64,000 bases of DNA from Sutcliffiella deserti (GTDB lineage Bacteria; Bacillota; Bacilli; Bacillales; Bacillaceae_I). The notes beneath the pieces were generated by a model that was not told the DNA's origin, did no database searches, and was given only the letters and a program-made list of their open reading frames with translations. This document shows positions 28,950 to 38,172 of this stretch, piece after piece; position 1 is the stretch's first letter, and each line of letters starts with the position of its first letter. The stretch lies in NCBI RefSeq assembly GCF_020037475.1, contig NZ_JAIQDB010000001.1, positions 1,039,650 through 1,103,649 of the forward strand. The letters run 5' to 3'. Both the position numbers and the translations under genes were made by a program.

Positions 28950-29135
28950 ATCTAACAACTTTGTCTACTTCATCTTACAATTCTCATGATTTATCTAACA
29001 ACCCGCCTAGCTCATCTAACAACTTTCTTCATTCATCTAACAACCTCCCTAGTTCATCTATCATCTTTCTCCAATCATCTAACAACATTGACCTATTCAT
29101 CTAACAACCTCGGGCAACTAATCTGCCAACTCTCT
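28950..29135. repeat. Degenerate 21-22-bp tandem repeat, about nine units
   Basis: ATCTAACAAC, or a close variant, recurs every 21-22 bases with variable pyrimidine-rich sequence between, from 28950 to about 29135. On the minus strand the unit reads GTTGTTAGAT. No conserved spacer/repeat boundary of CRISPR type is present. Confidence 0.75.
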
Positions 29136-29393
29136 TGATCTTTCTTTCAGCTGATCCGCCACCCTAATACAAACAAACCGTGTCCTCGTAAGAAAGCGCA
29201 GCTTCATATGTGCAAAAAGAAAAAGCGTCCTTATAAAGGAACGCTCTATCATAGGGGGTTTTCGCATTGATTGTTGCTTTAACGTAAGTTGGTACCACTC
29301 GATACAATCTTTTCTGACGTGCTCTTTCATTAAGAAATCACCCTTAATTTTGAGTGAAGAGGATCCAACATTCTTTAAGAGAAGAGCCTAATC
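29136..29393 (-). other. Region downstream of the thiamine-binding gene, with a terminator
   Basis: Minus strand GAGCGTTCC/GGACGCT followed by TTTTTC (about 29218-29246) is the likely terminator of the gene at 29394-29687. A 70-codon frame starting at 29330 with AAGGGTGAT in front runs through this hairpin; I regard it as doubtful. Confidence 0.45.
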
Positions 29394-29687
29394 TTATACA
29401 TTAGTAAGTTTGTCTTCAAGCTTCAATCCATCTGGTTTATAATGAATTTTGATATTTGATAAAACCTCTGTAGCCCCTGCATCGATACCGACTTGTTGAG
29501 CTTGTTTGATTAAACTAAAAATCTCATCTAGTGTGCCTTCCACTACTGTTTCCATTGGACCGACATGACAAGGCAGACCCGAATCTTTAAAAACTTTTAC
29601 GATACTTGGAATGATTCCATCCGTATCTACATCTTTTCCGTTGGGCAGTATTTGAATCCCTACTGTATTTGCGGCCAAATTACTCAT
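29394..29687 (-). CDS. yqgV: MTH1187/YqgV-family thiamine-binding protein
   Basis: A 97-residue protein of the MTH1187/YkoF-like (DUF77) fold. It contains VGIQILPNGKDVDTDGIIP, LPCHVGPMETVVEGTLDEIF and a C-terminal IKIHYKPDG. Relatives bind thiamine or hydroxymethylpyrimidine and sit in thiamine-salvage loci. No other thiamine gene and no TPP riboswitch is seen here. The ribosome site before ATG 29687 is close and weak. It is transcribed alone. Confidence 0.8.
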   Translation of the reverse strand: MSNLAANTVGIQILPNGKDVDTDGIIPSIVKVFKDSGLPCHVGPMETVVEGTLDEIFSLIKQAQQVGIDAGATEVLSNIKIHYKPDGLKLEDKLTNV

Positions 29688-29889
29688 CCTCTCTATATTC
29701 TCTTTATTATATAATTTCCTTTGTTAGAAAATAATAAACATCCATTGATCTTCCGAATTTTCATGTTAATTGGAGGTTTTCTAGCTATCTTTTAGTAGGT
29801 TATAAGTTTAGTAGCGGTTTAGCTTTGCAAAGTTTCCAGGTAAGTATTATAATTTTAGTCAAGAATCTAAGAGTAATGAGGCGGGTTTA

Positions 29890-30324
29890 GTGGATCATTC
29901 AAAAAAAATAGAAAATCTTTTATTGTTGGCTTCCGGAATTGCTCTGATTGCTACTTTAGGAAGCCTATACTTTTCTGAAATACTTCTCTACATTCCTTGT
30001 GAGCTATGTTGGTATCAACGTATCTTTATGTATCCACTAGTGCTTCTACTGGGTATTGCAGCCGTTAAAAAGGATGCTGCTATTGTTGTTTATACATTGC
30101 CATTGTCTGTTATCGGTGCAGCCATTTCCCTATACCATTATCTTGTGCAGAAAATTTCATTTTTCGGGGAACATTCTATTTCCTGTGGAGTGGTACCTTG
30201 TACTGGACAATATATTAACTGGTTAGGTTTTATCACCATACCGTTTTTAGCTCTTATTGGCTTTACGTCTATTTTCATTATTTTATTTATGGTAAAAAAA
30301 TTGTCCACAAAGGTAGGTAACTAA
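29890..30324 (+). CDS. bdbC: Disulfide bond formation protein BdbC (DsbB family)
   Basis: A 144-residue, four-helix membrane protein. The quinone-side CELC pair is at residues 37-40, followed by the conserved WYQR. The second external pair is C99/C104 in the loop before helix 4. BdbC/DsbB re-oxidises an extracytoplasmic thiol oxidase and passes electrons to quinone. The start codon is GTG with GAGGCGGG upstream. The next gene begins two bases after the stop and encodes a membrane-anchored thioredoxin-fold protein, the evident redox partner. Confidence 0.9.
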   Translation: MDHSKKIENLLLLASGIALIATLGSLYFSEILLYIPCELCWYQRIFMYPLVLLLGIAAVKKDAAIVVYTLPLSVIGAAISLYHYLVQKISFFGEHSISCGVVPCTGQYINWLGFITIPFLALIGFTSIFIILFMVKKLSTKVGN

Positions 30325-30326
30325 TC

Positions 30327-30809
30327 ATGAAAAAAATAATCGTTATCGTTTCTGTTATCGTCGCGATTTTCATTGCGCTAGCAGTTATCACCAATTATCA
30401 ACAAAAGCAAAGTTCCGAGGGTAATCCTTTTGGCAAAGATAAAATAAAGCCTTCCACTCAGGAGCAACTAGACGATCCTCTATATCAAAACATTATTCTG
30501 CCAGACGAATTAGAAGAAAAACTTGAAAGTGGCGAAAAGACGACAGTATATTTCTACAGTCCAGAATGTCCTGCCTGTGTTCAAACAAGTCCAGTGGTAG
30601 TTCCAATGGCTGAAGAGATGGATATTGATTTGGAACTTTACAATATACTTGAATTTGAACAAGGATGGGATGATTATAATATTCGCTCGACACCTACGTT
30701 CATTCATTTTGAAGACGGCCAAGAAGTAAGCAGACTTGAAAATTATCATCAGGATCATAGTGTCTATTCTAATTGGTTTGAAGAAATACAAGAAACTCCC
30801 AGCGAATAA
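30327..30809 (+). CDS. Membrane-anchored extracytoplasmic thioredoxin-like protein
   Basis: A 160-residue protein with one N-terminal anchor helix (residues 3-22), a linker, and a thioredoxin domain with active site CPAC at 81-84 and the cis-Pro loop RSTPTFIHF. It is probably the thiol oxidase or reductase working with BdbC from the same transcript. It is shorter than DsbA/BdbD, lacks the DsbA helical insertion and resembles BdbA-type proteins. Its stop codon sits inside the terminator stem. Confidence 0.82.
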   Translation: MKKIIVIVSVIVAIFIALAVITNYQQKQSSEGNPFGKDKIKPSTQEQLDDPLYQNIILPDELEEKLESGEKTTVYFYSPECPACVQTSPVVVPMAEEMDIDLELYNILEFEQGWDDYNIRSTPTFIHFEDGQEVSRLENYHQDHSVYSNWFEEIQETPSE

Positions 30810-30828
30810 TCGCCTGGGAGTTTCTTGG
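30791..30828. terminator. Shared terminator between the thiol operon and yhcU
   Basis: AGAAACTCCCAG/CTGGGAGTTTCT perfect 12-bp stem between convergent genes; it includes the last codons of the thioredoxin gene. Confidence 0.8.
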
Positions 30829-30830
30829 TG

Positions 30831-31244
30831 TTACACTAAATATTGATTGGTGGATTTTACATATCTGCTTAATACCATATGTTTTTGCGTCTTTTTCTCA
30901 AATTGATCAATCGAATAAGGAAAAGAGAAACCAAATCCACTTAACAAGTTTACATTTCTTTTAAAAATTTCACGATGAGCGGATATTATATTCTCGTGTT
31001 GAATTGTCTCAATTACGGCAATAATTGATTGCAGACATGAAATAATATGGAATGCCTCTTTTAGTGTTCCATTATAATCTGTAAATGTGTCATGGACTGC
31101 TTCCGTGTGGAGAGATAATTGATTTTCGAGTTTTTCAATCTCTTTGTCTGTGAAATAATATGGAAAAATGTTCGTTAAGAGGTGTTGGACCAATTCCCCA
31201 ATATGGTCCTCTTGCTCTGGAGTTGATGCATATACGACTTTCAC
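30831..31244 (-). CDS. yhcU: YhcU-like protein (DUF5365)
   Basis: A 137-residue soluble, mainly helical protein with no recognised catalytic motif. It matches my recollection of B. subtilis YhcU, and its neighbour encodes the YhcT pseudouridine synthase, as in B. subtilis. GTG start after AAGGTGGG. Function unknown. Confidence 0.65.
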   Translation of the reverse strand: MKVVYASTPEQEDHIGELVQHLLTNIFPYYFTDKEIEKLENQLSLHTEAVHDTFTDYNGTLKEAFHIISCLQSIIAVIETIQHENIISAHREIFKRNVNLLSGFGFSFPYSIDQFEKKTQKHMVLSRYVKSTNQYLV

Positions 31245-31516
31245 GAATTAAACCCACCTTTGTAACTTCTCTATAAAATAAAGATTAACATAAATAAATG
31301 TAATTTGGAGTAGGTAGTTAATGGAATCAATCGACTAGAAACGATAAAAGAGTGCTATATTTTACATATAAAATTGAGGTGCATATTGGTTTAAATATGG
31401 TGTTGCAATCTGTAATTCGAGCGAACGTTAGTCAACCTAAAAAGTAGCATAACCGCAACGCTTGTAACGGGTACACCCCCTGTGAAAACAGCCAGTAATA
31501 AAGGAGATATGTTTAG

Positions 31517-32410
31517 ATGAAAATTGAATTAACGGTAACATCAGATAAAGGCATTGCCCTTCAAGAATACCTAAAGGAAAATATAGGCATTCCAAAATCG
31601 CTGCTACATGAATTGCGTATGTCAAAGGAAGTAAAAGTAAATGATAAGATTCCTGTTTGGACCCTCCCTCTTCAGAAAGGGGATATCCTCTCGATACCTT
31701 TTCTGAAGGAAACGATAACTCCATCTGCTACTCAAATGGAAATTGACGTACTCTATGAGGATGAACACCTTCTTATTATTAATAAAAAAGCGGGAATTGA
31801 AACGCATCCTTCTTCTGAAGAAGATACTGCTTCCCTTTCCAACGGTGTTGCTGAATATTTTGTAGAGCAGGAAATTCTTGCTAAGGTCAGACATATTCAT
31901 AGACTAGATAAAAATACGAGCGGGACCATTCTTTTTGCAAAGCATGCACTAAGTGGTGCTTTATTAGACCGGGAAATGACAGTACGGAAAATTAAAAGAA
32001 CCTATCTTGCACTTGTAGAAGGTCTTATGGACTGTTCTGCAGGCATAGTTGATAAACCGATCGGAAAAGATCGGCATCATGCAGCAAGACGGCGCATCTC
32101 TTCAAATGGTCAGAAAGCCGTGACCCATTATAAAGTGTGGAAAAGGTTCCCAAAGGAAAAACTGACACTTGTGGAACTTAGCTTGGACACCGGTCGGACT
32201 CACCAGATTAGGGTGCATATGAGCAGCTTGGGCCATCCCCTTTACGGAGATACATTATATGGAGCAAGCGTTAAGCAGGAACGCCATAGTTTGCATGCAT
32301 GGAAATTGACGGTTCCACATCCTTTTAAAGAGGATGTGATTACTGTAGAAGCGCCAATTCCATTTGATTTTGGACCAAGAACGCTGGCTGCTTTAATCGG
32401 AAAGTTGTAG
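31517..32410 (+). CDS. yhcT: RluA-family pseudouridine synthase (YhcT)
   Basis: A 297-residue RNA-modifying enzyme. An S4-like N-terminal part is followed by the RluA catalytic domain with the conserved HRLDKNTSGTILFAK motif (catalytic Asp) and the downstream RTHQIRVHM and HPLYGDTLYG motifs. It isomerises uridine to pseudouridine in rRNA or tRNA; the target is not known for YhcT. AAAGGAG precedes the start. The 270 bases upstream of it hold no other gene. Confidence 0.9.
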   Translation: MKIELTVTSDKGIALQEYLKENIGIPKSLLHELRMSKEVKVNDKIPVWTLPLQKGDILSIPFLKETITPSATQMEIDVLYEDEHLLIINKKAGIETHPSSEEDTASLSNGVAEYFVEQEILAKVRHIHRLDKNTSGTILFAKHALSGALLDREMTVRKIKRTYLALVEGLMDCSAGIVDKPIGKDRHHAARRRISSNGQKAVTHYKVWKRFPKEKLTLVELSLDTGRTHQIRVHMSSLGHPLYGDTLYGASVKQERHSLHAWKLTVPHPFKEDVITVEAPIPFDFGPRTLAALIGKL

Positions 32411-32425
32411 TTACAGCAATGAACT

Positions 32426-32848
32426 TTAAGAAAATGACTTTTTAAAGACAAAACTTGTTTTATCATAACCCATTTTTTCTTGATAAAATCGATGGGCTTC
32501 AGTACGTTGCGTCCCTGAGGAAAGGGTAATGGTACTGCAGCCTTTTTCTTTTGCCAATTCTTCAATAAAAGACAATAATTTATCACCGTATCCTTTTGAT
32601 CTGGCATCTCTTTGTGTCACTAAATCATAAACATACATATGATATCCATCATAAAAGTTCGTTAAAAAAATGATGCCAGCTACTGCCACTACTTTTCCCT
32701 CTGCATAGTAGCCAACTATCTCATACCCTTCCTGTTCCATTTTTTCATACATCTCTAAAAAAGCTACTTCTGTTAAATGCGTTCTCAATTCTTTCATAAC
32801 ATTATATCCTGCGAGTAGCTCTTCTTTTGTATGCAGTCTTTTTATCAT
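32426..32848 (-). CDS. GNAT family N-acetyltransferase
   Basis: A 140-residue single GNAT domain. The acetyl-CoA pyrophosphate loop is RDARSKGYGDKLLSF, followed by the usual helix and the C-terminal AHRFYQEKMGY motif. Substrate unknown. The start follows GGCAGGGGAG. It ends 16 bases from the convergent yhcT stop, with no clear terminator between. Confidence 0.85.
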   Translation of the reverse strand: MIKRLHTKEELLAGYNVMKELRTHLTEVAFLEMYEKMEQEGYEIVGYYAEGKVVAVAGIIFLTNFYDGYHMYVYDLVTQRDARSKGYGDKLLSFIEELAKEKGCSTITLSSGTQRTEAHRFYQEKMGYDKTSFVFKKSFS

Positions 32849-33002
32849 TTGTACTCCCCTGCCTTTAAAAAGTATATTTAAAATCGAGAATGGTAATTAA
32901 GATTATAGTACATGAAAAAATTCACAAGATTGATCTTTTTTTAAAAAATATCCGTTCCATTATTAGATATACTAACTACATAGTAAAAAAGGAGTGCTGG
33001 TA

Positions 33003-33785
33003 ATGAAAAGATACTTATTATTTATAAGCCTAATCGCAATTCTTATGACAACTGCTTGTGGAAATACTTCCAACAATCAAGAAAGTGGAACTGGTGATGG
33101 AATTCCAACGATTGTTGAGGTTGAAATTCTTCTACCAGAAAGCATTGAACCTAATGAAGAAGTCAAAATTGAGGCTCTTGTCACTCAAGGTGAGGAAAAA
33201 GTGCAAGATGCAAATGAAGTAATGTTCGAAGTATGGCAACAGGGACAAGAAGTGGATCACGAAATGATAGAAGCTACTAACGATGGATCTGGTATCTATT
33301 CTTTTACAAAAACCTTTGAGGAAGAAGGAATCTACTATATTGTGGCACATACTACCGCACGTGATATGCACGTTATGCCACGGATTGAAGTTACGGTAGG
33401 GCATCCTGAACCTTCAGAATCCGCTCATAATCATGAAGAGCATGAAGAGCATGCACATGGAGAACACTCTGCTGGCCATGACCACGACCACCAAACGACT
33501 CTTGTAATGACTTTAGAAAAAAAGGGCACATTGCAAGTGGAGGAAGAAACAATTCTTTCCGTTACCATTGAACAAGAAAAAGCCGCTTTCACAGATGCTG
33601 AAGTACTCTTTGAAGTTTGGGAAGATGGATCTGACATGCATGAGTACTTGGAGGCTGAGGAAGGAAGTGCAGGTGTCTATGAAGCTGAGGCTACGTTTCA
33701 GAATACAGGAAAACATCATGTTCAAATTCATGTAAAAAAAGGGGAGCTACACGAGCATCAATTAGATATGATTGAAGTAGAGTAG
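33003..33785 (+). CDS. Lipoprotein with two YtkA/FixH-like domains and a His-rich linker
   Basis: A 260-residue lipoprotein (lipobox TTAC) made of two related beta domains. Each has a VMFEVWQQG/VLFEVWEDG strand and a GIYSFTKTF/GVYEAEATF strand, as in YtkA-like or FixH proteins. Between them lies a linker rich in His and Glu (HNHEEHEEHAHGEHS, then HDHDH), a likely metal-binding stretch. ATG 33003 is used because AAAGGAG is correctly spaced; the GTG at 32994 overlaps that site. YtkA-like proteins are linked to copper and cytochrome oxidase maturation, so a copper role is plausible but inferred. Confidence 0.75.
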   Translation: MKRYLLFISLIAILMTTACGNTSNNQESGTGDGIPTIVEVEILLPESIEPNEEVKIEALVTQGEEKVQDANEVMFEVWQQGQEVDHEMIEATNDGSGIYSFTKTFEEEGIYYIVAHTTARDMHVMPRIEVTVGHPEPSESAHNHEEHEEHAHGEHSAGHDHDHQTTLVMTLEKKGTLQVEEETILSVTIEQEKAAFTDAEVLFEVWEDGSDMHEYLEAEEGSAGVYEAEATFQNTGKHHVQIHVKKGELHEHQLDMIEVE

Positions 33786-33793
33786 CAATTCAA

Positions 33794-33824
33794 GGCACCT
33801 TGCCCTGCAAGGTGCCTTTTTTTT
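33794..33824 (+). terminator. Terminator of the YtkA-like lipoprotein gene
   Basis: GGCACCTTG/CAAGGTGCC stem followed by a long T-run. Confidence 0.92.
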
Positions 33825-33837
33825 TCATGCGACCATA

Positions 33838-33870
33838 AAAAAGAGAGTGACCCACTAACGATCACTCTCT
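33838..33870 (-). terminator. Terminator of the aldo/keto reductase gene
   Basis: Minus strand AGAGAGTGA/TCACTCTCT stem followed by TTTTTTA. Confidence 0.88.
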
Positions 33871-33877
33871 ACCATTC

Positions 33878-34708
33878 CTAGAAATCAAAATTATCCGGAT
33901 CTGGACCGACACGCTTATTCTCATTTAATGCATGTATTTTTTGCATATCTTCATCTGAAATCTCAAAATCAAAAATATCGGCATTTTCTTTCATGCGATG
34001 TTCTTTTACGGATTTCGGTATCGTCACTACTCCATTTTGAAGGTCCCAACGAAGAATGATTTGCGCGACAGATTTATTATATTTTTCACCAAGTTCAGTG
34101 AGTACTTCATCTTCTAATAGTTTCCCCTGCATTAAAGGCGACCAAGCTTCAAGCTGTATTTCATTTTCTTTGCAGAAGTTTAGCAGCTCCAATTGGGATA
34201 GTTTCGGATGATATTCCACCTGGTTTACCATCGGCTTTATTTCTGCCACATCCAGAATATCCTGTAGCTGATGAATTTGGAAGTTGCTCACCCCAATTGC
34301 ACGGACTTTACCATCCTTATAGAGTTTTTCAAGTGCCTTCCAAGTGTCCACATATTTCCCTTTAACAGGCCAGTGTACTAAATACAGGTCCAGATACTCA
34401 AGGTCTAGTTTTTTCATACTTGTTTCAAAGGCAGCTAGGGTTGTCTCATACCCTTGATCCGCATTCCATACCTTTGTCGTAATAAACAGATCTTCTCGGG
34501 GAACTCCTGCTTCTTTAATCGCTTTTCCTACGCCTTCTTCGTTCTTATAGATTGCTGCCGTATCAATGCTACGATAACCGGCTTGAATAGCCATCTGTAC
34601 TGACTGTTCTACCTCTTGTCCTTCTTCTACCTTAAAAACACCAAGGCCAAACCATGGCATGTCGACACCATTATGTAATTTAGTTGTTGAAGCTAAACTT
34701 TTCACCAT
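33878..34708 (-). CDS. yvgN: Aldo/keto reductase, YvgN-like glyoxal/methylglyoxal reductase
   Basis: A 276-residue NADPH-dependent AKR, the same length as B. subtilis YvgN and very similar by memory, from [20 protein letters not shown] to [12 protein letters not shown]. The catalytic tetrad region is visible: Asp/Tyr in [13 protein letters not shown], Lys in TTKVWN and His in YLVHWP. The NADPH-binding [12 protein letters not shown] loop is near the C terminus. It detoxifies methylglyoxal and related dicarbonyls. ATG 34708 follows AAGGTGAG at suitable distance; a GTG three codons upstream is less likely. Confidence 0.9.
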   Translation of the reverse strand: MVKSLASTTKLHNGVDMPWFGLGVFKVEEGQEVEQSVQMAIQAGYRSIDTAAIYKNEEGVGKAIKEAGVPREDLFITTKVWNADQGYETTLAAFETSMKKLDLEYLDLYLVHWPVKGKYVDTWKALEKLYKDGKVRAIGVSNFQIHQLQDILDVAEIKPMVNQVEYHPKLSQLELLNFCKENEIQLEAWSPLMQGKLLEDEVLTELGEKYNKSVAQIILRWDLQNGVVTIPKSVKEHRMKENADIFDFEISDEDMQKIHALNENKRVGPDPDNFDF

Positions 34709-34830
34709 AACTCTCACCTTCCCTTTCTTATAAATTAATTATGCAAGAAATAGATACAGTTGCAAATTTTCTGCTCAAATTCACCCTTCGCTTTGTCCTA
34801 TTATATATATATACTAAAAGGAGTTTTACT

Positions 34831-35178
34831 ATGGAGATTTATGAATTTCATATGCTCATAAATGTTATGGCCATTGTTTCTTCATCCATCATCAGTTATC
34901 TGTATGCTTCTAAAATGATTAAAAAAAATGGAGCATTTTTCTTCCATACAGTTGTTAGTCTAACTATAATAGTAGTCACTTGGTTTGTGACAACTAGCTT
35001 ATGGTATTATCATACTTACCACCTAGATGGGCTCCTTTATATTGGCGGTATGCTGTTTAATATGATATTCATGATGCTGACACTAATTGTGTATCTAGCG
35101 TATTTACTTGTTAGACGCCCTTATTTAATGCAAAAATATAAAGCAAAGCAAAAAGAAAACCCACTTTCTCCCTTATAG
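34831..35178 (+). CDS. Small membrane protein of unknown function
   Basis: A 115-residue protein with three predicted membrane helices (about residues 4-24, 32-55 and 67-92) and a basic C-terminal tail. ATG 34831 follows AAAAGGAG; the frame is open for 30 codons upstream but without a start signal. I do not recognise a family. It is transcribed alone, divergent from the aldo/keto reductase gene, and its last codons lie in the terminator stem. Confidence 0.65.
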   Translation: MEIYEFHMLINVMAIVSSSIISYLYASKMIKKNGAFFFHTVVSLTIIVVTWFVTTSLWYYHTYHLDGLLYIGGMLFNMIFMMLTLIVYLAYLLVRRPYLMQKYKAKQKENPLSPL

Positions 35179-35195
35179 GGTAAAGTGGGTGTTTT
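35156..35195. terminator. Bidirectional terminator
   Basis: AAACCCACTTT/AAAGTGGGTgTTT stem with A-run before and T-run after, between convergent genes. Confidence 0.8.
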
Positions 35196-35200
35196 CATTT

Positions 35201-35812
35201 CTATTGCATGCCATTCTTTACTGCACTTGCCACTTGAACCGTTCGCTTTGCTTGATGCTTAACAGCAGCTGTAACGTCTTCCTTCCAATTGCCTTCCTGA
35301 TCCACTGTTACACTTGTTCCGTACGGATTTCCTCCAGCTGTATATAGGGAGTCATCCGTGTATCCTGGAGCCGCTACAATTGCTCCCCAATGGAACATTG
35401 TTGTATACAAAGCAAGAATCGTTTGTTCTTGTCCGCCGTGCGAATTACTTGCTGAAGTCATCGCACTTACCACTTTATTTGCAAGTTTGCCTTCAAACCA
35501 TAATCCCCCAGTTGTATCAAGGAATTGCTTCATTTGTGATGGTAGATTTCCAAAGCGTGTCGGCGCACTGAAAATATAAGCATCTGCCCAGTCCAAATCA
35601 TCCAGGCTTGCTGTTGGAACGTCCTTAGTTTCTTCCAGATGTGCCTTCCAAGCAGGATTTGCATTAATAGCAGACTCCGGGGCTAATTCAGGAACCTTCA
35701 CAAGTTTAACATCCGCTCCAGCTTCCTTTGCTGCTTCTTCAGCAAGCTTAGCTAGCTTATAATTAGTCCCTGTCGAGCTATAATAAAAAATACCCAATTT
35801 TACGTTTGACAT
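35201..35812 (-). CDS. wrbA: NAD(P)H:quinone oxidoreductase, WrbA type
   Basis: A 203-residue flavodoxin-like protein. The FMN phosphate loop is YYSSTGTNYKLA, and the WrbA hallmarks PTRFGNLPSQMKQFLD and SASNSHGGQEQT are present. It performs two-electron reduction of quinones, avoiding semiquinone radicals. ATG 35812 is chosen as GGAG lies ten bases away; an in-frame GTG at 35821 is too close to that site. It is monocistronic. Confidence 0.88.
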   Translation of the reverse strand: MSNVKLGIFYYSSTGTNYKLAKLAEEAAKEAGADVKLVKVPELAPESAINANPAWKAHLEETKDVPTASLDDLDWADAYIFSAPTRFGNLPSQMKQFLDTTGGLWFEGKLANKVVSAMTSASNSHGGQEQTILALYTTMFHWGAIVAAPGYTDDSLYTAGGNPYGTSVTVDQEGNWKEDVTAAVKHQAKRTVQVASAVKNGMQ

Positions 35813-35992
35813 ATTACACACTCTCCTTTTCTTTAGGCTTTGTTACACTCCACTATCCAAAATAATTTTCACCTTTTAAAGCTCTAAGTTATAGATTCCC
35901 CAAATATCTCGAATTAAAACTATATTATATTATGCAGTGTGTATTTTTTAACTTGAATACACCCACATCCTTCTGCGGATACCTCAGTAAAG

Positions 35993-36030
35993 GCAAAAGA
36001 GCCACCAGGATACTTCCCGGTAACTCTTGC
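35993..36030 (-). terminator. Terminator of the alkaline protease gene
   Basis: Minus strand AAGAG-TACC/GGTG-CTCTT imperfect stem followed by TTTTG, close behind the protease stop codon. Confidence 0.65.
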
Positions 36031-36047
36031 ACATCTTCTTTTAAGCC

Positions 36048-37973
36048 TTAATGTACAATTGCCAATGAAAAGGCTTGCGGACCAACTGGCACATTATAGG
36101 CTTGTACTTCAATTGTATAGGTGCCGCTTTGTGGTGCATTGATAAAGACATTTTCTACGTTGTTTTTGCCATCCCAGTTATTATTATATGGTGCACTAAA
36201 GTCATTTCCTACATACTGGGTTCCATTTGGTGCGGTAATTACTAAATCCAAATCATTCACTAGCGTAGTAGATGCTGTGGTACTTCCTGGTGCATCAGAC
36301 CATACTAAGGACATTTTCAGCGGCTTGCCTGCCTGTGCTGTAAATGAATAGGTTGCTTTTTGGTTGGTTGATAAAGCATTTGTTTCATTAACAAACGCAA
36401 CGTTTAGGGATTTATCCAACGTAACTCTTCCCCATCCTTGATTTCCATTAGGGTATCCAAGACCAACGTCTGCTGCACCTGCAATTAAGGCTGCTTTTAG
36501 TAGAGAAGGTTTCGGTGTTACCCCTCTATTTTTAATAAAATGCTCCCTTAATTGTGCAACATTCCCTGCAACAATAGGGGTAGCCATTGAGGTTCCACCC
36601 ATGTATGCATATTTGCTGTTATGATTTGCCCAAAAGGAGGAATCAGGAGCCAAAGAAGATCTTGCTGATAAAATGAAAGTACCCGGCGCCATGACGTCTG
36701 GTTTGATTCGTCCATCCCTTGTTGGTCCACGAGATGAAAATTGTGCAACATGATTTATATTATCAGCATAAGAACCAAAGCTTGGGCGGAGATTCTCAGT
36801 TGCACCAACGGTTATCGCATTTTTCGCCGTTCCAGGAGCACTGATCGTCCCACCGTTTGGTCCTTCATTCCCGGCAGCAAAGAGAATGGTCATATCATTT
36901 TTACGAATATAATCATCCACATTCCTAGAATCTGTCGTGTAAGCACCGTTAACCGGAGATCCCCAAGAGTTTGTATGAATTCTAGCTCCAGCGCTATAGG
37001 CCTGACTGAAAAGTGTTTGAATGTTGGAAGGGAGCCCTCCTAGGCCGCCACCGCTATCCATAATGGATTGGAATACTAGATTAGCTTGAGGTGCCATCCC
37101 TTTATTGGACGCATTTCCAAGAACGGAGCCGGCAACATGCGTACCATGTCCGTTTGGATCATTCGAATTATTTGTTCTTCCAAGGGCGTATAGCGCAGTT
37201 ATTTTACCCCGAAATGCTTCATGCATGGTACTATCATTTCTTCCTGTATCCAAGCCAGTATCAGCTACTGCAACTATTTGCCCCTGACCGTATAGGCCAT
37301 AGTTGTTTTGAGCAACATCAGCCTTAACGATTCCACGAGCAACATCATTCATTAATTTATACTCCGGCTTGGGAGTTATATAGAGAACATCGTTGCTCAC
37401 TGCATATTGAGCAATCTGCTCAATTCCTTTTAACTGTACTTCTTTACTATTCTGCTTTACATCCAAAGCAACTGCTTTTACAATTTCTGAAGCACCTTTT
37501 GAATACAACTGCGGATCTAATTTATATAGCGGTAAATATGGTTCCACTGATTCTAAATATGGAACAGAATTAGTGGCTGCTGCGATATCTCCTTCATATT
37601 CAACGATATACGCATAGTCAGGTATGTAGTCAAGTATCTTAACTCCTGACTCTTCCAATTTCTGCTTCGTCTCTTCTAGGATTGGCCCATTAAATTGCAC
37701 AATATGAAGCTTGTTATTTTCGGGGACAACCTCTAGCTTCTTTTGAATACCTTTTGGGATTTTAACAGTTTCAGTGTTTACTAGAAATGTAGCTTCACCT
37801 GATTTGCCTTTTTTATAGATTCCTTTTGCATCGGTTGTTGTCTCAATCCCTTTAAAATCTAAATCAAAATTTGTTGCTCCTCCTGTTACCGGACTACTTA
37901 AAGCAACAGAAGATAAAATTGCAGCTGCGGACAATACGGATAAAAATACGGTTTTTGATCCTCTTTTCCCCAT
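36048..37973 (-). CDS. Secreted subtilase, KP-43-type alkaline serine protease
   Basis: A 641-residue preproenzyme. Signal peptide is about residues 1-27, the propeptide runs to about 208, and the mature enzyme should start at NDVARG (Asn209). Catalytic Asp238 (VAVADTGLDTG), His276 (NGHGTHVAGS) and Ser463 (GGTSMATP) are all present, and a C-terminal jelly-roll domain of about 110 residues ends AFSLAIVH. From memory the mature part is very close to KP-43 from alkaliphilic Bacillus, an oxidation-resistant, calcium-binding protease. GAGAGGAG precedes the start. Immediately upstream on the same strand are a peptide pheromone-like gene and an NprR-like regulator, which suggests density-dependent control of this protease. 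Confidence 0.94.
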   Translation of the reverse strand: MGKRGSKTVFLSVLSAAAILSSVALSSPVTGGATNFDLDFKGIETTTDAKGIYKKGKSGEATFLVNTETVKIPKGIQKKLEVVPENNKLHIVQFNGPILEETKQKLEESGVKILDYIPDYAYIVEYEGDIAAATNSVPYLESVEPYLPLYKLDPQLYSKGASEIVKAVALDVKQNSKEVQLKGIEQIAQYAVSNDVLYITPKPEYKLMNDVARGIVKADVAQNNYGLYGQGQIVAVADTGLDTGRNDSTMHEAFRGKITALYALGRTNNSNDPNGHGTHVAGSVLGNASNKGMAPQANLVFQSIMDSGGGLGGLPSNIQTLFSQAYSAGARIHTNSWGSPVNGAYTTDSRNVDDYIRKNDMTILFAAGNEGPNGGTISAPGTAKNAITVGATENLRPSFGSYADNINHVAQFSSRGPTRDGRIKPDVMAPGTFILSARSSLAPDSSFWANHNSKYAYMGGTSMATPIVAGNVAQLREHFIKNRGVTPKPSLLKAALIAGAADVGLGYPNGNQGWGRVTLDKSLNVAFVNETNALSTNQKATYSFTAQAGKPLKMSLVWSDAPGSTTASTTLVNDLDLVITAPNGTQYVGNDFSAPYNNNWDGKNNVENVFINAPQSGTYTIEVQAYNVPVGPQAFSLAIVH

Positions 37974-38131
37974 CTAAAGCTCAACTCCTCTCAATATTTT
38001 AAGACAGTTTAAATTTATCACACCTTACAAAAACTTTATATTGGGAAAATTCAGATAAAATAGTGTTAATAATAAGTCTTTTTTTATCACACTTTCCCAA
38101 TGGAAAATCACTTCCAAAGAGCCTAAACCAC

Positions 38132-38170
38132 AAAAAAGACTCTCCCCTTTAGTGCAGAGAGAGTCTTTTT
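38132..38170 (-). terminator. Terminator after the pheromone-like gene
   Basis: Minus strand AAAAAGACTCTC/GAGAGTCTTTTTT stem with a 14-base loop and T-run, separating the peptide gene from the protease. Confidence 0.88.
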
Positions 38171-38172
38171 AA

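Noticed and set aside
28950..29135. Regular short repeats resembling a CRISPR array
   Set aside because: The unit is only 21-22 bp with a 10-bp conserved part, spacers are too short and there are no cas genes.
29118..29330. 70-codon frame downstream of the thiamine-binding gene with AAGGGTGAT before its ATG
   Set aside because: A terminator-like hairpin with T-run lies inside it and no family is recognisable, so it is probably untranslated sequence.
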